From the NCBI RefSeq assembly GCF_001439605.1, contig NZ_LMBX01000029.1, forward strand, positions 236-56,937: a stretch of 56,702 nt of DNA. Reading direction: 5' to 3'. Shown here piece after piece: positions 29,896 to 38,628 of this stretch (within the stretch, counting starts at the first letter, position 1; every line of letters starts with the position of its first letter). The translations under genes and the position numbers were made by a program. Below the pieces are notes generated by a model. It worked only from the letters and a program-made list of their open reading frames with translations, was not told where the DNA came from and ran no database searches. Source of the DNA: Cytobacillus praedii (GTDB taxonomy: Bacteria > Bacillota > Bacilli > Bacillales > Cytobacillaceae).

Positions 29896-31497
29896 ATGAG
29901 GCCCGAAAAGGATTCTCGAGATCTATTTAAAGGAGCGCTTATTTTAACGATTGCTGCCTTGATTACTAAAGTATTAAGTGCGATGTATCGCGTGCCGTTT
30001 CAGAATATAGTAGGAGATGTTGGGTTCTATATTTATCAGCAGGTGTATCCTTTCTATGGGGCTGCGCTAGTATTAGCTACGAGTGGGTTTCCTGTTATTA
30101 TCTCTAAGCTTCATGCAGAGCAGGCAGTGAAGAAGGGGAGAAGTGGAGTCCACCATTTATTTGCCATCTCTGCATTTATATTAATGCTAATTGGTCTCTC
30201 TGGATTTTCAATCCTTTATTGGGGAGCAGAATGGCTTGCTGCATTGATGGGTGACCCAGGTCTTGCGCGTTTGCTGCGAATAATTTCAGTTGTGTTTCTA
30301 ATTTTTCCGATTGTGTCTGTTCTTAGAGGGTATTTCCAAGGAACTGGCAACATGGTTCCGACAGCAGTTTCTCAGGTTGGAGAACAGTTTGTTCGTGTGC
30401 TAACTATTTTACTCACAGCGTGGATTCTGACAACAAAGGGATATAGCCTATACATAGTTGGAAGCGGGGCCGTTCTAGGTTCGGTGACCGGTGGAATTAC
30501 AGCTATTCTCCTATTGGGAGCATTTTATTGGAATAGAAGAAGACGGGCATTATTCTCAATTGAGAAAATGGATTGGATAGAGAGCAGGAAGATAGCAAGT
30601 GCACTTATATTTCAAGGCCTCGCTGTTTGTATAAGCAGCATGCTGCTCGTTTTTATCCAAATGGCTGATTCATTGAACTTATATTCCATTCTTCTTTCTT
30701 CCGGATTTACTAGTGAAGGGGCAAAGGAATTAAAGGGGATTTATGACCGAGGACAGCCGCTAATACAGCTAGGGACGGTAGTTGCAACTTCCATGTCTCT
30801 AACTCTCGTTCCGATGATTACGAGTGAAAATTTGAAAGAACAAATGAGATATATGCATGATAAAATCCGCCTTGCTCTTCAAATTGGCTTGTTCGTTGGA
30901 GTAGGTGCTACATTTGGCTTATGGAGTATTATTAAACCTACTAATCAAATGCTGTTTGAAAATAATGAGGGGTCTGAGGTCCTTGCGGTATTATGTTTGC
31001 TGATTTTATTTATGTCCATAATCATTACCACAACGGCTATTCTGCAGGGGTTAGGCAATTTTCTTTTCCCTGCTTGTGTAATTCTTTGCGGGTTTGGCGT
31101 GAAATATGGTTTGAATATGATCTTTGTTCCGTTGTTTGATACTATGGGTGCAGCGTTTGCATCCTGTCTAACATTAGGTATGGTCATGGCTTTATTGTTA
31201 TACAGGCTTCGAGTGTTATTAAAAACATCTATTTTAAGCATACGTTTTTCCTTTGTTGTAGGTGCAGCTGCACTTGTCATGGTGATCGTTTTAAAGATTT
31301 ATATATATGTTACGGGTCTTTTCCCAGCCTTTAATCATGATCGTCTGTTTGCAAGCTTTCAATCTGTAAGTGCTGTAATTGTAGGAGCAGCAGTCTATTT
31401 ATGGATTGTTTTAAAAGGGAGCACCTTTAAAGAGGAGGAACTTGCCATGCTGCCGTTTGGAAGCAAGCTATTGTTTTTTCTGCCAAAAAAGAAATAG
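29896..31497 (+). CDS. yabM: YabM, polysaccharide/lipid flippase of the MOP superfamily
   Basis: Integral membrane protein of 533 residues with about 14 hydrophobic segments, in the SpoVB/MurJ-like part of the MOP superfamily (PF01943). The N-terminus DLFKGALILTIAALITKVLSAMYRVPFQN is typical of Bacillus SpoVB/YabM proteins. Its substrate is not known from sequence; a lipid-linked cell-wall precursor is inferred. GGGAGGAG lies 8 nt before the ATG at 29896. It starts the yabM-yabN-rqcP operon. Confidence 0.9.
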   Translation: MRPEKDSRDLFKGALILTIAALITKVLSAMYRVPFQNIVGDVGFYIYQQVYPFYGAALVLATSGFPVIISKLHAEQAVKKGRSGVHHLFAISAFILMLIGLSGFSILYWGAEWLAALMGDPGLARLLRIISVVFLIFPIVSVLRGYFQGTGNMVPTAVSQVGEQFVRVLTILLTAWILTTKGYSLYIVGSGAVLGSVTGGITAILLLGAFYWNRRRRALFSIEKMDWIESRKIASALIFQGLAVCISSMLLVFIQMADSLNLYSILLSSGFTSEGAKELKGIYDRGQPLIQLGTVVATSMSLTLVPMITSENLKEQMRYMHDKIRLALQIGLFVGVGATFGLWSIIKPTNQMLFENNEGSEVLAVLCLLILFMSIIITTTAILQGLGNFLFPACVILCGFGVKYGLNMIFVPLFDTMGAAFASCLTLGMVMALLLYRLRVLLKTSILSIRFSFVVGAAALVMVIVLKIYIYVTGLFPAFNHDRLFASFQSVSAVIVGAAVYLWIVLKGSTFKEEELAMLPFGSKLLFFLPKKK

Positions 31498-31506
31498 GAG
31501 TTGAAG

Positions 31507-32970
31507 ATGCAGATGAAAAAAATTCGTATACTCGGGCTTGGAGCAGGAGATTTGGATCAGCTTCCACTTGGTGTGTACCGTGCATTAAAGAAAGCGGAAC
31601 CACTTTTTTTGCGTACGAAGGAGCATCCAGTTGTGAATGAGCTGGAAAAAGAGGGATTGGTGTTTACATCTTTTGATTCTGTTTATGAAAAGCATGATCA
31701 ATTTCAAGCGGTATATGAGGAAATTTGTTATTCCCTTCTTGATGAAGCTTTATCGAAGGGGGATATTACTTATGCAGTGCCTGGCCATCCTCTTGTAGCT
31801 GAACAAACTGTACAGCTTTTACTCGAAAAAGCACCTGAAAGAGGTGTGGACATAGAAGTTGGCGGTGGACAAAGCTTCCTTGATTCCCTGTTTCAAGCGT
31901 TAAAAATTGACCCCATTGATGGTTTCCAGCTTCTTGATGGCACAAGCCTGAAAAAGGATGAAATGGAAGTGAAACAGCATTTAATTATTGGTCAGGTGTA
32001 TGATCAATTTGTTGCTTCAGAAGTAAAGCTTACACTTATGGATATCCTCCCATATGACTATGAAATATATATTGTGACTGCTGCAGGAAGCCAGTCCGAA
32101 CGGATTCAAAAGGTTCCATTGTATGAACTGGATCGGGAAATGGAAATAAATAACTTAACTTCTGTTTATATCCCGCCAGTCAATGATGAATCTATTTTAT
32201 ATAAACAGTTTTCAAAGCTGCGTCACATTATTGCTGAATTACGTGGGCCCGATGGCTGTCCATGGGATAAAAAGCAAACACATGAATCTTTAAAAAGGTA
32301 TTTAATAGAAGAGGCATATGAACTTATAGAGGCGATAAATGAAGAAGATATTGATCATATGATAGAAGAGCTTGGTGATGTCCTCCTTCAAGTTCTCTTG
32401 CATGCACAAATTGGGGAGGATGATGGTTTTTTCACTATAGATGATGTCATTGAAAGGTTATCCGAAAAAATGGTTCGCCGTCATCCGCATGTATTTGGGC
32501 ATACAACAGCAGAAACCGAAGAAGATGTTTTGAAGAATTGGCAGGCTATTAAAAAAGAAGAAAAGGGAATAGAAGATAAGTCTATTCTTGATCAAGTAGG
32601 AAAGTCTCTTCCTAATTTAATGGCAGCTGCGGAAATTCAAAAGAAAGTAGCAAAAGTTGGCTTCGATTGGAAGGAAGTAGGACCAGCTTGGGAGAAAGTA
32701 AAAGAGGAGATACGCGAATTTGAATTAGAAGCAGAGAATAATAGTGATAAAATGTCAAATGAGTTCGGTGATATTCTCTTTGCCTTTGTTAATATAGCTA
32801 GATTTTACAATATTGATCCAGAAGAGGCATTATACCAGACAAACCAAAAATTTAAACGCCGCTTTTCATATGTGGAAAAAAAGGTAAAGAAAAGCGGAAA
32901 GCCATTCGAAGAGTTCGAATTAGAGAATCTCGACCAATTTTGGGATGAAGCAAAAGAAAAAGGTCTATAA
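31507..32970 (+). CDS. yabN: YabN, tetrapyrrole-methylase-like and MazG fusion protein
   Basis: Two-domain protein of about 487 residues. The N-terminal part (to about residue 225) has a tetrapyrrole methylase fold (LGLGAGDLDQLPLG, AVPGHPLVAE). The C-terminal part is a MazG nucleotide pyrophosphohydrolase (GCPWDKKQTHESL, EEAYELIEAI, EELGDVLLQVLLHAQI). ATG 31507 has AGGAG 6 nt upstream; TTG 31501 directly abuts it. It probably cleans up non-canonical NTPs. Confidence 0.93.
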   Translation: MQMKKIRILGLGAGDLDQLPLGVYRALKKAEPLFLRTKEHPVVNELEKEGLVFTSFDSVYEKHDQFQAVYEEICYSLLDEALSKGDITYAVPGHPLVAEQTVQLLLEKAPERGVDIEVGGGQSFLDSLFQALKIDPIDGFQLLDGTSLKKDEMEVKQHLIIGQVYDQFVASEVKLTLMDILPYDYEIYIVTAAGSQSERIQKVPLYELDREMEINNLTSVYIPPVNDESILYKQFSKLRHIIAELRGPDGCPWDKKQTHESLKRYLIEEAYELIEAINEEDIDHMIEELGDVLLQVLLHAQIGEDDGFFTIDDVIERLSEKMVRRHPHVFGHTTAETEEDVLKNWQAIKKEEKGIEDKSILDQVGKSLPNLMAAAEIQKKVAKVGFDWKEVGPAWEKVKEEIREFELEAENNSDKMSNEFGDILFAFVNIARFYNIDPEEALYQTNQKFKRRFSYVEKKVKKSGKPFEEFELENLDQFWDEAKEKGL

Positions 32971-32986
32971 ATAGAGGAGCGTTGTC

Positions 32987-33253
32987 ATGAGATTAGATAA
33001 ATTCTTAAAAGTGTCACGGTTAATTAAAAGAAGAACGCTAGCGAAAGAGGTGTCTGATCAGGGGCGTATTTCGGTTAATGGACAGCAGGCCAAAGCGAGT
33101 ACAACCGTGAAGGTTGGAGATGAATTAGTTGTTCGCTTCGGCCAAAAATTAGTGACTGTGAAAATTGATCGTATACAGGAAACAACAAGAAAAGAAGATG
33201 CTCCAGAAATGTATACGATTATAAAAGAAGAGAAGGTAGAATCGGAAGGCTAA
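32987..33253 (+). CDS. rqcP: RqcP (YabO), S4-domain protein of ribosome quality control
   Basis: Hsp15-like S4 RNA-binding protein of 88 residues. In B. subtilis it works with RqcH in adding C-terminal alanine tails to stalled nascent chains. The S4 motif [21 protein letters not shown] and GRISVNGQ are present. GAGGAG lies 8 nt upstream. A repeat element separates it from yabP. Confidence 0.94.
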   Translation: MRLDKFLKVSRLIKRRTLAKEVSDQGRISVNGQQAKASTTVKVGDELVVRFGQKLVTVKIDRIQETTRKEDAPEMYTIIKEEKVESEG

Positions 33254-33254
33254 G

Positions 33255-33400
33255 CAGGCACCTCCGCATTTCGAATTGTCCAGCTGCGGTGGCTAGGGTC
33301 TCGAGGTCATAAGCCAACTCGTCAAGAAGGTTAAAGAACAACCTTCCTGCCGATTTGTCTTATGCTTGTCGCCCCTGATCAAGCCCCCTCCGCATTTCGT
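33255..33400 (+). repeat. Intergenic repeat family A, copy between rqcP and yabP
   Basis: A unit end (33255-33277, CCTCCGCATTTCGAATTG) is followed by one full unit from 33278. The GAAGGTT-loop-AACCTTC hairpin is perfect. The outer arms are CTAGGG (33293-33298) and CCCCTG (33372-33377): G and C are on the opposite sides compared with the other units, but pairing is kept. Confidence 0.75.
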
Positions 33401-33473
33401 TGTTCTATTTCATTTCATTCATTCATAAATATGTACAAAAAGCTTGTACTTTGTGAATGTGAGGGATGAACGA

Positions 33474-33779
33474 ATGAGTCAATATTACGAGACAAATTCA
33501 ACACCGAAGACAAATGTCCAGGAACATGATGTCATCATGCGAAGCAGAAGGCTGTTAGATATTACTGGAGTTAAGCAGGTTGAAAGCTTCGATAATGAAG
33601 AGTTTCTGTTAGATACAGTTATGGGTTTTCTAGCGATAAAAGGCCAGAATCTGCAAATGAAGAATTTAGATGTAGATAAAGGGGTTGTTTCGATTAAGGG
33701 AAAAATCTTTGATCTCGTCTATCTGGATGATCAGCATGGAGATAAGGCTAAAGGGTTCTTTAGCAAGTTATTCCGATGA
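33474..33779 (+). CDS. yabP: YabP, sporulation protein
   Basis: YabP/YqfC family spore protein of 101 residues, a mother-cell (sigma-E) protein involved in spore cortex formation. Conserved segments are QHDVIMRSRR-like EHDVIMRSRRLLDITGVKQVESF and KGQNLQMKNLDVDKG. The ATG at 33474 lies about 9 nt after GAGGG. It overlaps yabQ by 4 nt (ATGA). Confidence 0.92.
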   Translation: MSQYYETNSTPKTNVQEHDVIMRSRRLLDITGVKQVESFDNEEFLLDTVMGFLAIKGQNLQMKNLDVDKGVVSIKGKIFDLVYLDDQHGDKAKGFFSKLFR

Positions 33780-34408
33780 CATTATCAACCCAATTTATCA
33801 CTATGCTAGCTATGGTTGGCATGGGCTGTGTCTTTGGCGCTGCCCTTGATACATATAATCGTTTTTTAAAGCGGACAGAGCGAAACAGACTAATCGTCTT
33901 TATAAACGATATCCTCTTTTGGATTGTACAAGGGCTGGCGATTTTTTACATTTTGTTTTTAGCTAATAAGGGGGAACTAAGAGGGTATGTATTTCTTGCC
34001 CTTTTATGCGGATTTGCAGCCTACCAGAGTTTATTTAAGGGAATCTACCTTCGTTTGCTAGAAATCTTTATTACAATGATCATCAATTTTTACCGCTTTT
34101 TGTTGAAATTATTTCATTTTGTTATTTATAAACCGATTCGTGCATTAGTTGTTGCGATCATTTCTTTATTTATTTTATTAGGAAAGGGTCTTTTTTCACT
34201 GTTAAAAGCAGTATTAAAACTAGTATTATTAATATTGAAACTCATTTTACTGCCTGTAAAGTGGATTTTTTTGCTAATTTGGAAACTTTTGCCGAAACAT
34301 ATTAAAAAAACAGTCGATAAGATTTATAATAGAATGGCAGGAATTATTAAACAAATAAAGAATTACTTCCTTAGATGGATATCTAGGTGGAATAAAAATA
34401 AAAAGTAA
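33776..34408 (+). CDS. yabQ: YabQ, spore cortex membrane protein
   Basis: Membrane protein of 210 residues required for cortex synthesis in B. subtilis. Three or four hydrophobic segments fill the first 110 residues. The rest alternates short hydrophobic runs with lysine every 4-7 residues (FSLLKAVLKLVLLILKLILL), which suggests membrane-surface amphipathic helices. Its start overlaps the yabP stop, so translation is coupled. Confidence 0.9.
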   Translation: MTLSTQFITMLAMVGMGCVFGAALDTYNRFLKRTERNRLIVFINDILFWIVQGLAIFYILFLANKGELRGYVFLALLCGFAAYQSLFKGIYLRLLEIFITMIINFYRFLLKLFHFVIYKPIRALVVAIISLFILLGKGLFSLLKAVLKLVLLILKLILLPVKWIFLLIWKLLPKHIKKTVDKIYNRMAGIIKQIKNYFLRWISRWNKNKK

Positions 34409-34421
34409 GGGAGGGTGCGAA

Positions 34422-34829
34422 GTGGGTGCCATCAAGAAAAGAAATGTAGCCAAAATACAGACAAGCTATGCAAAACAGCAAGAAGTAGCTGAGATTAATG
34501 TGAATATGAAAAGAAAACGTCTTTATAGAAGATTATCCGTATTTTTTATAGGTGCAGCTGTCCTTTTTGTTTTCATGATCTCTACACTCGTTTCGCAATC
34601 CTCTGTTCTGGATGAGAAAAGGGCAGAAAAAAAGAAACTTGATCAAGAGTTAGCCTTACTAAAGAAAAAAGAAGTGATGCTAGAAGAAGAAATCGTGAAA
34701 TTGAATGATGATGAATACATCTCAAAGCTTGCAAGGAAGGATTATTTCCTTTCCGAAAATGGGGAAGTCATTTTCAATATCCCTGATAATAAGGAAAAAG
34801 ATGACAAAAAGGGAAAATCAACTAATTAG
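34422..34829 (+). CDS. divIC: Cell division protein DivIC
   Basis: Bitopic septum protein of 135 residues (FtsB-like). A basic cytoplasmic N-terminus is followed by one transmembrane helix (about residues 38-58) and an extracellular coiled coil (EKRAEKKKLDQELALLKKKEVMLEEEI). The start is GTG at 34422 after GGGAGGG. It partners with FtsL and DivIB in the divisome. Confidence 0.92.
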   Translation: MGAIKKRNVAKIQTSYAKQQEVAEINVNMKRKRLYRRLSVFFIGAAVLFVFMISTLVSQSSVLDEKRAEKKKLDQELALLKKKEVMLEEEIVKLNDDEYISKLARKDYFLSENGEVIFNIPDNKEKDDKKGKSTN

Positions 34830-34837
34830 ACCTTGTA

Positions 34838-34866
34838 TTGAACTCTTTTTTCATATTCTGTATAAT
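34838..34866 (+). promoter_or_regulatory. sigma-A promoter of yabR
   Basis: TTGAAC, 17-nt spacer, TATAAT, about 50 nt before the yabR start. Confidence 0.7.
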
Positions 34867-34916
34867 ATATAGTAAGTTTGATTTTTTTATATAACTCAAG
34901 GAGGCAATATCTTTTT

Positions 34917-35375
34917 ATGTCAATCGAAGTGGGCAGCAAGTTACAGGGTAAGGTAACAGGAATTACAAATTTCGGAGCGTTTGTGGAGTTACCGGAAGGC
35001 TCAACAGGTCTGGTACACATTAGTGAAGTTGCAGACAATTATGTTAAGGATATTAATGAACACCTTAAGGTCGGTGACCAAGTAGAGGTTAAAGTCATTA
35101 ATGTCGAAAAGGATGGAAAGATCGGTTTATCCATTAAAAAAGCTAAAGACCGGCCTGAAAGAACAGAGCGTCCTGAAAGAGGCGACAGAAGAGAGTCAAG
35201 GGGACATTCACATTCTCAACGTCCACGTCAAGGCAGATCAAATGATAATCGTCCTTCCCGAGAAAACTTTGAATCTAAAATGGCTCGTTTCTTAAAGGAT
35301 AGTGAGGATCGTTTATCATCTTTAAAACGCAATACTGAATCAAAGCGTGGGGGAAGAGGCGCTAGACGAGGGTAA
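34917..35375 (+). CDS. yabR: YabR, S1-domain RNA-binding protein
   Basis: Protein of 152 residues. The N-terminal S1 domain (GSKLQGKVTGITNFGAFVELPEGSTGLVHISEVADNYV, split here by position 1-40) is followed by a basic, low-complexity tail rich in R, E, G and S. The C-terminal MARFLKDSEDRLSSLKRNTESKRGGRGARRG segment is conserved in Bacillus. The AAGGAGG site is 12 nt from the ATG, longer than usual; no other start codon lies between. Confidence 0.92.
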   Translation: MSIEVGSKLQGKVTGITNFGAFVELPEGSTGLVHISEVADNYVKDINEHLKVGDQVEVKVINVEKDGKIGLSIKKAKDRPERTERPERGDRRESRGHSHSQRPRQGRSNDNRPSRENFESKMARFLKDSEDRLSSLKRNTESKRGGRGARRG

Positions 35376-35440
35376 CTTGCTGCTTAATTGATATATATTT
35401 ATAAATAGCAGGGTTTATCGTTTATTATTCCCATAGGTTA

Positions 35441-35475
35441 AAGACAAGTCTAATATAGACTTGTCTTTTTTTTGT
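35441..35475 (+). terminator. Intrinsic terminator of yabR
   Basis: Perfect 12-bp stem AAGACAAGTCTA/TAGACTTGTCTT with loop ATA, followed by eight T. Confidence 0.9.
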
Positions 35476-35719
35476 CAAAAATCGCTGCGTTTAGATATAT
35501 AAATAGTTTATATTCGTTTCCCTAGCATATGAATGAATTTTTTATAGGATTATGTCGCATCTAAAACGATCATTTCGTCAATCTTTTTAGTATAAAGGCA
35601 AATGAAACAGCCAATTTCGTTTTTTCACCCCTCAAAAGCCTTTAAAGATTTAAAAAATTGGAATAGGCGGGTGAATCATTCGATCATTTTGTTTACTTAT
35701 TAGGTATTTCAGTGAAATT
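35476..35719. other. Gene-free region upstream of spoIIE
   Basis: AT-rich with no ORF. tRNA genes, which occur at this point in B. subtilis, were looked for and not found. A 7-bp inverted repeat TTCACCC/GGGTGAA is present, without a T-run. Confidence 0.4.
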
Positions 35720-35785
35720 AGTCGAACGAAAAAAACAGCCTTGTCCACCATTTTGACAAACTTCTTTCCATTTCAAACTTATAAT
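35720..35785 (+). promoter_or_regulatory. spoIIE promoter, sigma-A with 21-nt spacer, and 0A-box-like sites
   Basis: TTGACA (35753-35758) and TATAAT (35780-35785) are perfect but 21 nt apart, as in B. subtilis spoIIE, where Spo0A~P activates a sigma-A promoter with this spacing. 0A-like sites AGTCGAA (35720-35726) and TTTGACAAA, overlapping the -35, are present. Confidence 0.75.
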
Positions 35786-35820
35786 GATTTGCAACGATAA
35801 AAAGTGGGGAGTGTAGTTAA

Positions 35821-38307
35821 ATGGCAAATAGTGTAGAAAGGAATGTAGTCCAACCGCTTGGAGAAGTGAATTTTACTAAACCTAAATGGGAGTTTACAAA
35901 AGGATTAAATAAATTTCAGCAGATGTGTGAGACTATTTTTCTTAAAAAGGGCTATCTCCTTTTATTGATCGGTTTTTTACTTGGAAGAGCGCTGATTTTA
36001 GCCCAGCTAACACCTTTTAGCCTCCCTTTCTTCGCAGCTGTTTACTTTTTAAGAAAGGAAAAGGCACCGATCGCTCTTATAGGATTGATCGCTGGAGCTG
36101 CAACCTTATCCATCCCTCATGCTGTATCTGCATTTGGGATTAGCTTTTTATTTTTGCTTGCCTATCGAATAGCAAAAAAATGGCTTACTAACGAGATAAA
36201 GGCATTGCCGTTTTTTGTGTTTTTTACAATCATTACAGGAAAGCTACTAGAAGCCTTTATAGTAACGAAGCAGCTTGCGCTTTTTGATGGAATGATGGCT
36301 GGTGTTGAAGCAAGCTTAGGTTTTATCCTTACACTGATTTTTGTTCAAAGTCTCCCATTATTGTCTGTTAACAAGCGAAAGCAATCGTTAAAGATAGAGG
36401 AGATCGTTTGCCTAATTATTATGCTGGCTACCGTCATGACTGGAACGATTGGCTGGACTGTTTATGGGTTATCCATCGAGCATATTATGTCAAGATATTT
36501 AGTGGTATTATTTGCCTTTGTTGCCGGTGCAACAGTAGGCTCTACGGTAGGCGTTGTAACAGGCTTAATATTTAGTCTTGCCAATATAACAAGTTTCTAT
36601 CATATGAGTTTGCTAGCTTTTGCTGGTCTGCTAGGGGGTCTATTAAAAGACGGAAGAAAGATAGGTGTGTCGGCAGGTCTTTTGATAGCCACTCTCTTAA
36701 TAGGGATGTATGGTGAAGGAGGAGGCACTCTCTATAAAACTCTCTTAGAGACAGCGGCAGCTATTTTCCTGTTTATTTTTACACCTCAAGCGTTATTAAC
36801 GAAGTTAGCGAAACATATTCCAGGCACAACTGAACATGCTGCAGAACAGCAGCAATATATGCGCAAAATGCGAGATGTTACAGCTCAAAGAGTGGCACAA
36901 TTCTCAAACGTATTTCAAGCCCTTTCAAAAAGCTTTTCATCCTATGATAAGCCATCAGAATGGGAAGAGGATGAAGGAGCGCGTGAGTTAGATTATTTTC
37001 TAAGCAATGTAACCGAAAAAACATGCCAAACATGCTTTAAGAAGGATCATTGCTGGACAAGAAACTTTGATACAACATATGACTACATGAAAGAAATTAT
37101 GAATGAAATGGAATATAATCATGGCGATTTATCGCCTAAGCTATCACGAGAGTGGGAAAAACATTGTACGCGGTCGAAGAAGGTAACAGATACAATCCAG
37201 CAGGAATTAACCTTTTACCATGCGAATCAAAAGCTAAAGAAGCAGGTACAGGAAAGCAGAAGATTGGTAGCTGAGCAATTACTAGGTGTATCAGAGGTGA
37301 TGGGTGATTTCGCAAAGGAAATTCAAAGGGAAAGAGAAAATCATCATAAACAGGAAGAGCTTATTTTAGAAGCATTACAAGAGTTTGGTATTCAAATTGA
37401 ACAAGTGGAGATATACAGTCTGGAACAGAGAAATGTTGATATTGATATGACTATTCCCTACTGCAACGGGCATAGAGAATGTGAGAAACTGATTGCGCCG
37501 ATGCTTTCGGATATCCTCGGAGAATCCATTGTTGTCAGTTCAGAGGACTGTTCAACCTTTCCTAATGGTTTCTGCCATGTAACTTTCCGTTCGTCTAAAG
37601 CCTTTACCGTTGAAAGTGCGGTTGCGCATGCAGCAAAGGACGGGGGATTTCTTTCCGGTGACAGTTATTCTACGATGGAGCTGGGCTGTGGAAAGTATGC
37701 CATTGCTATTAGTGATGGGATGGGGAACGGAGAACGGGCACATGTGGAGAGTAAAGAGACACTTCAGCTGCTTCAAAAGATCTTGCAATCAGGGATAGAG
37801 GAAAAGGTGGCAATTAAGTCGGTAAATTCTGTTTTATCCCTGCGCACAACTGATGAGATTTTCTCAACATTAGATTTAGCGATGATTGACCTCCAAAATG
37901 CGGGCGCAGAATTTCTGAAGATTGGTTCGACACCAAGTTTTATTAAAAGAGGGGACAAGGTAATAAAAATACAGGCTAGTAACCTTCCAATGGGAATTAT
38001 CCAAGAGTTTGAAGTAGACGTTGTCAGTGAACAGCTAAAAGCAGGGGATTTATTAATTATGATGAGTGATGGCATCTTTGAGGGACCAAAGCATGTCGAA
38101 AATTTTGATTTATGGATGAAAAGAAAAATTATGGAATTGAAAACGGAGGACCCTCAGGCTGTAGCCGATTTGATTATGGAAGAGGTTATTCGTTCAAGAT
38201 CTGGCTTTATTGAAGATGATATGACGGTCATTGTTGCAAAGGTCAAGCACAATACACCGAAGTGGACCAGCATTCCAGTTCATAAAATTAGAAAAATGGC
38301 TAATTAG
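35821..38307 (+). CDS. spoIIE: SpoIIE, membrane serine phosphatase
   Basis: Dephosphorylates SpoIIAA to activate sigma-F in the forespore and interacts with FtsZ; 828 residues. About ten transmembrane helices span residues 45-325. The regulatory region contains a cysteine cluster (CQTCFKKDHC). The C-terminal PP2C-type phosphatase (from about residue 590) has AISDGMGNGERA, MSDGIFEGP and DDMTVIVAKV with metal-binding aspartates. The ATG follows GGGGAG by about 9 nt. Confidence 0.96.
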   Translation: MANSVERNVVQPLGEVNFTKPKWEFTKGLNKFQQMCETIFLKKGYLLLLIGFLLGRALILAQLTPFSLPFFAAVYFLRKEKAPIALIGLIAGAATLSIPHAVSAFGISFLFLLAYRIAKKWLTNEIKALPFFVFFTIITGKLLEAFIVTKQLALFDGMMAGVEASLGFILTLIFVQSLPLLSVNKRKQSLKIEEIVCLIIMLATVMTGTIGWTVYGLSIEHIMSRYLVVLFAFVAGATVGSTVGVVTGLIFSLANITSFYHMSLLAFAGLLGGLLKDGRKIGVSAGLLIATLLIGMYGEGGGTLYKTLLETAAAIFLFIFTPQALLTKLAKHIPGTTEHAAEQQQYMRKMRDVTAQRVAQFSNVFQALSKSFSSYDKPSEWEEDEGARELDYFLSNVTEKTCQTCFKKDHCWTRNFDTTYDYMKEIMNEMEYNHGDLSPKLSREWEKHCTRSKKVTDTIQQELTFYHANQKLKKQVQESRRLVAEQLLGVSEVMGDFAKEIQRERENHHKQEELILEALQEFGIQIEQVEIYSLEQRNVDIDMTIPYCNGHRECEKLIAPMLSDILGESIVVSSEDCSTFPNGFCHVTFRSSKAFTVESAVAHAAKDGGFLSGDSYSTMELGCGKYAIAISDGMGNGERAHVESKETLQLLQKILQSGIEEKVAIKSVNSVLSLRTTDEIFSTLDLAMIDLQNAGAEFLKIGSTPSFIKRGDKVIKIQASNLPMGIIQEFEVDVVSEQLKAGDLLIMMSDGIFEGPKHVENFDLWMKRKIMELKTEDPQAVADLIMEEVIRSRSGFIEDDMTVIVAKVKHNTPKWTSIPVHKIRKMAN

Positions 38308-38366
38308 TTAATTTAACCTAATAGCTAATAATATATGTATATTTCCCTTCTTACCGGTCGAAAATG

Positions 38367-38578
38367 GAAATGAAATGCGGAAGCGCCTTCGGAACAATCA
38401 AGAGGCAAATTGTTGCTGCGAAGATCACTCAGGGAAGCTTTCCTTAGTGTTCAGCCCCGACAAGCACAAGACGAATTACGTAGGAAATCCTGATTTTCGA
38501 AGTGATTTGGCTTATGACTCGAGTCGACACTTGTGCGTTCTATACGTCGGGGCTAGGCGCTGGAGCTGGACAGATGTC
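38367..38578 (-). repeat. Intergenic repeat family A, inverted copy between spoIIE and yabS
   Basis: Reads as family A on the minus strand: GTCCAGCTCCAGCGCC at the right end and GCGCTTCCGCATTTC at the left. The outer stem is AGCCCC (38453-38458) with GGGGCT (38549-38554), and GCACAAG pairs with CTTGTGC inside. The middle has diverged from the other copies, and about 70 bp of extra sequence lies at the left. Confidence 0.7.
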
Positions 38579-38628
38579 TAACTTAAAGAAGCAAAACATT
38601 ATCCTTTTTGAAAATGGAGGGGCGTTTT

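Noticed and set aside
35376..35820. tRNA genes, which occur near this point in B. subtilis
   Set aside because: No tRNA T-arm (GGTTCRANNCC) or CCA end was seen on either strand.
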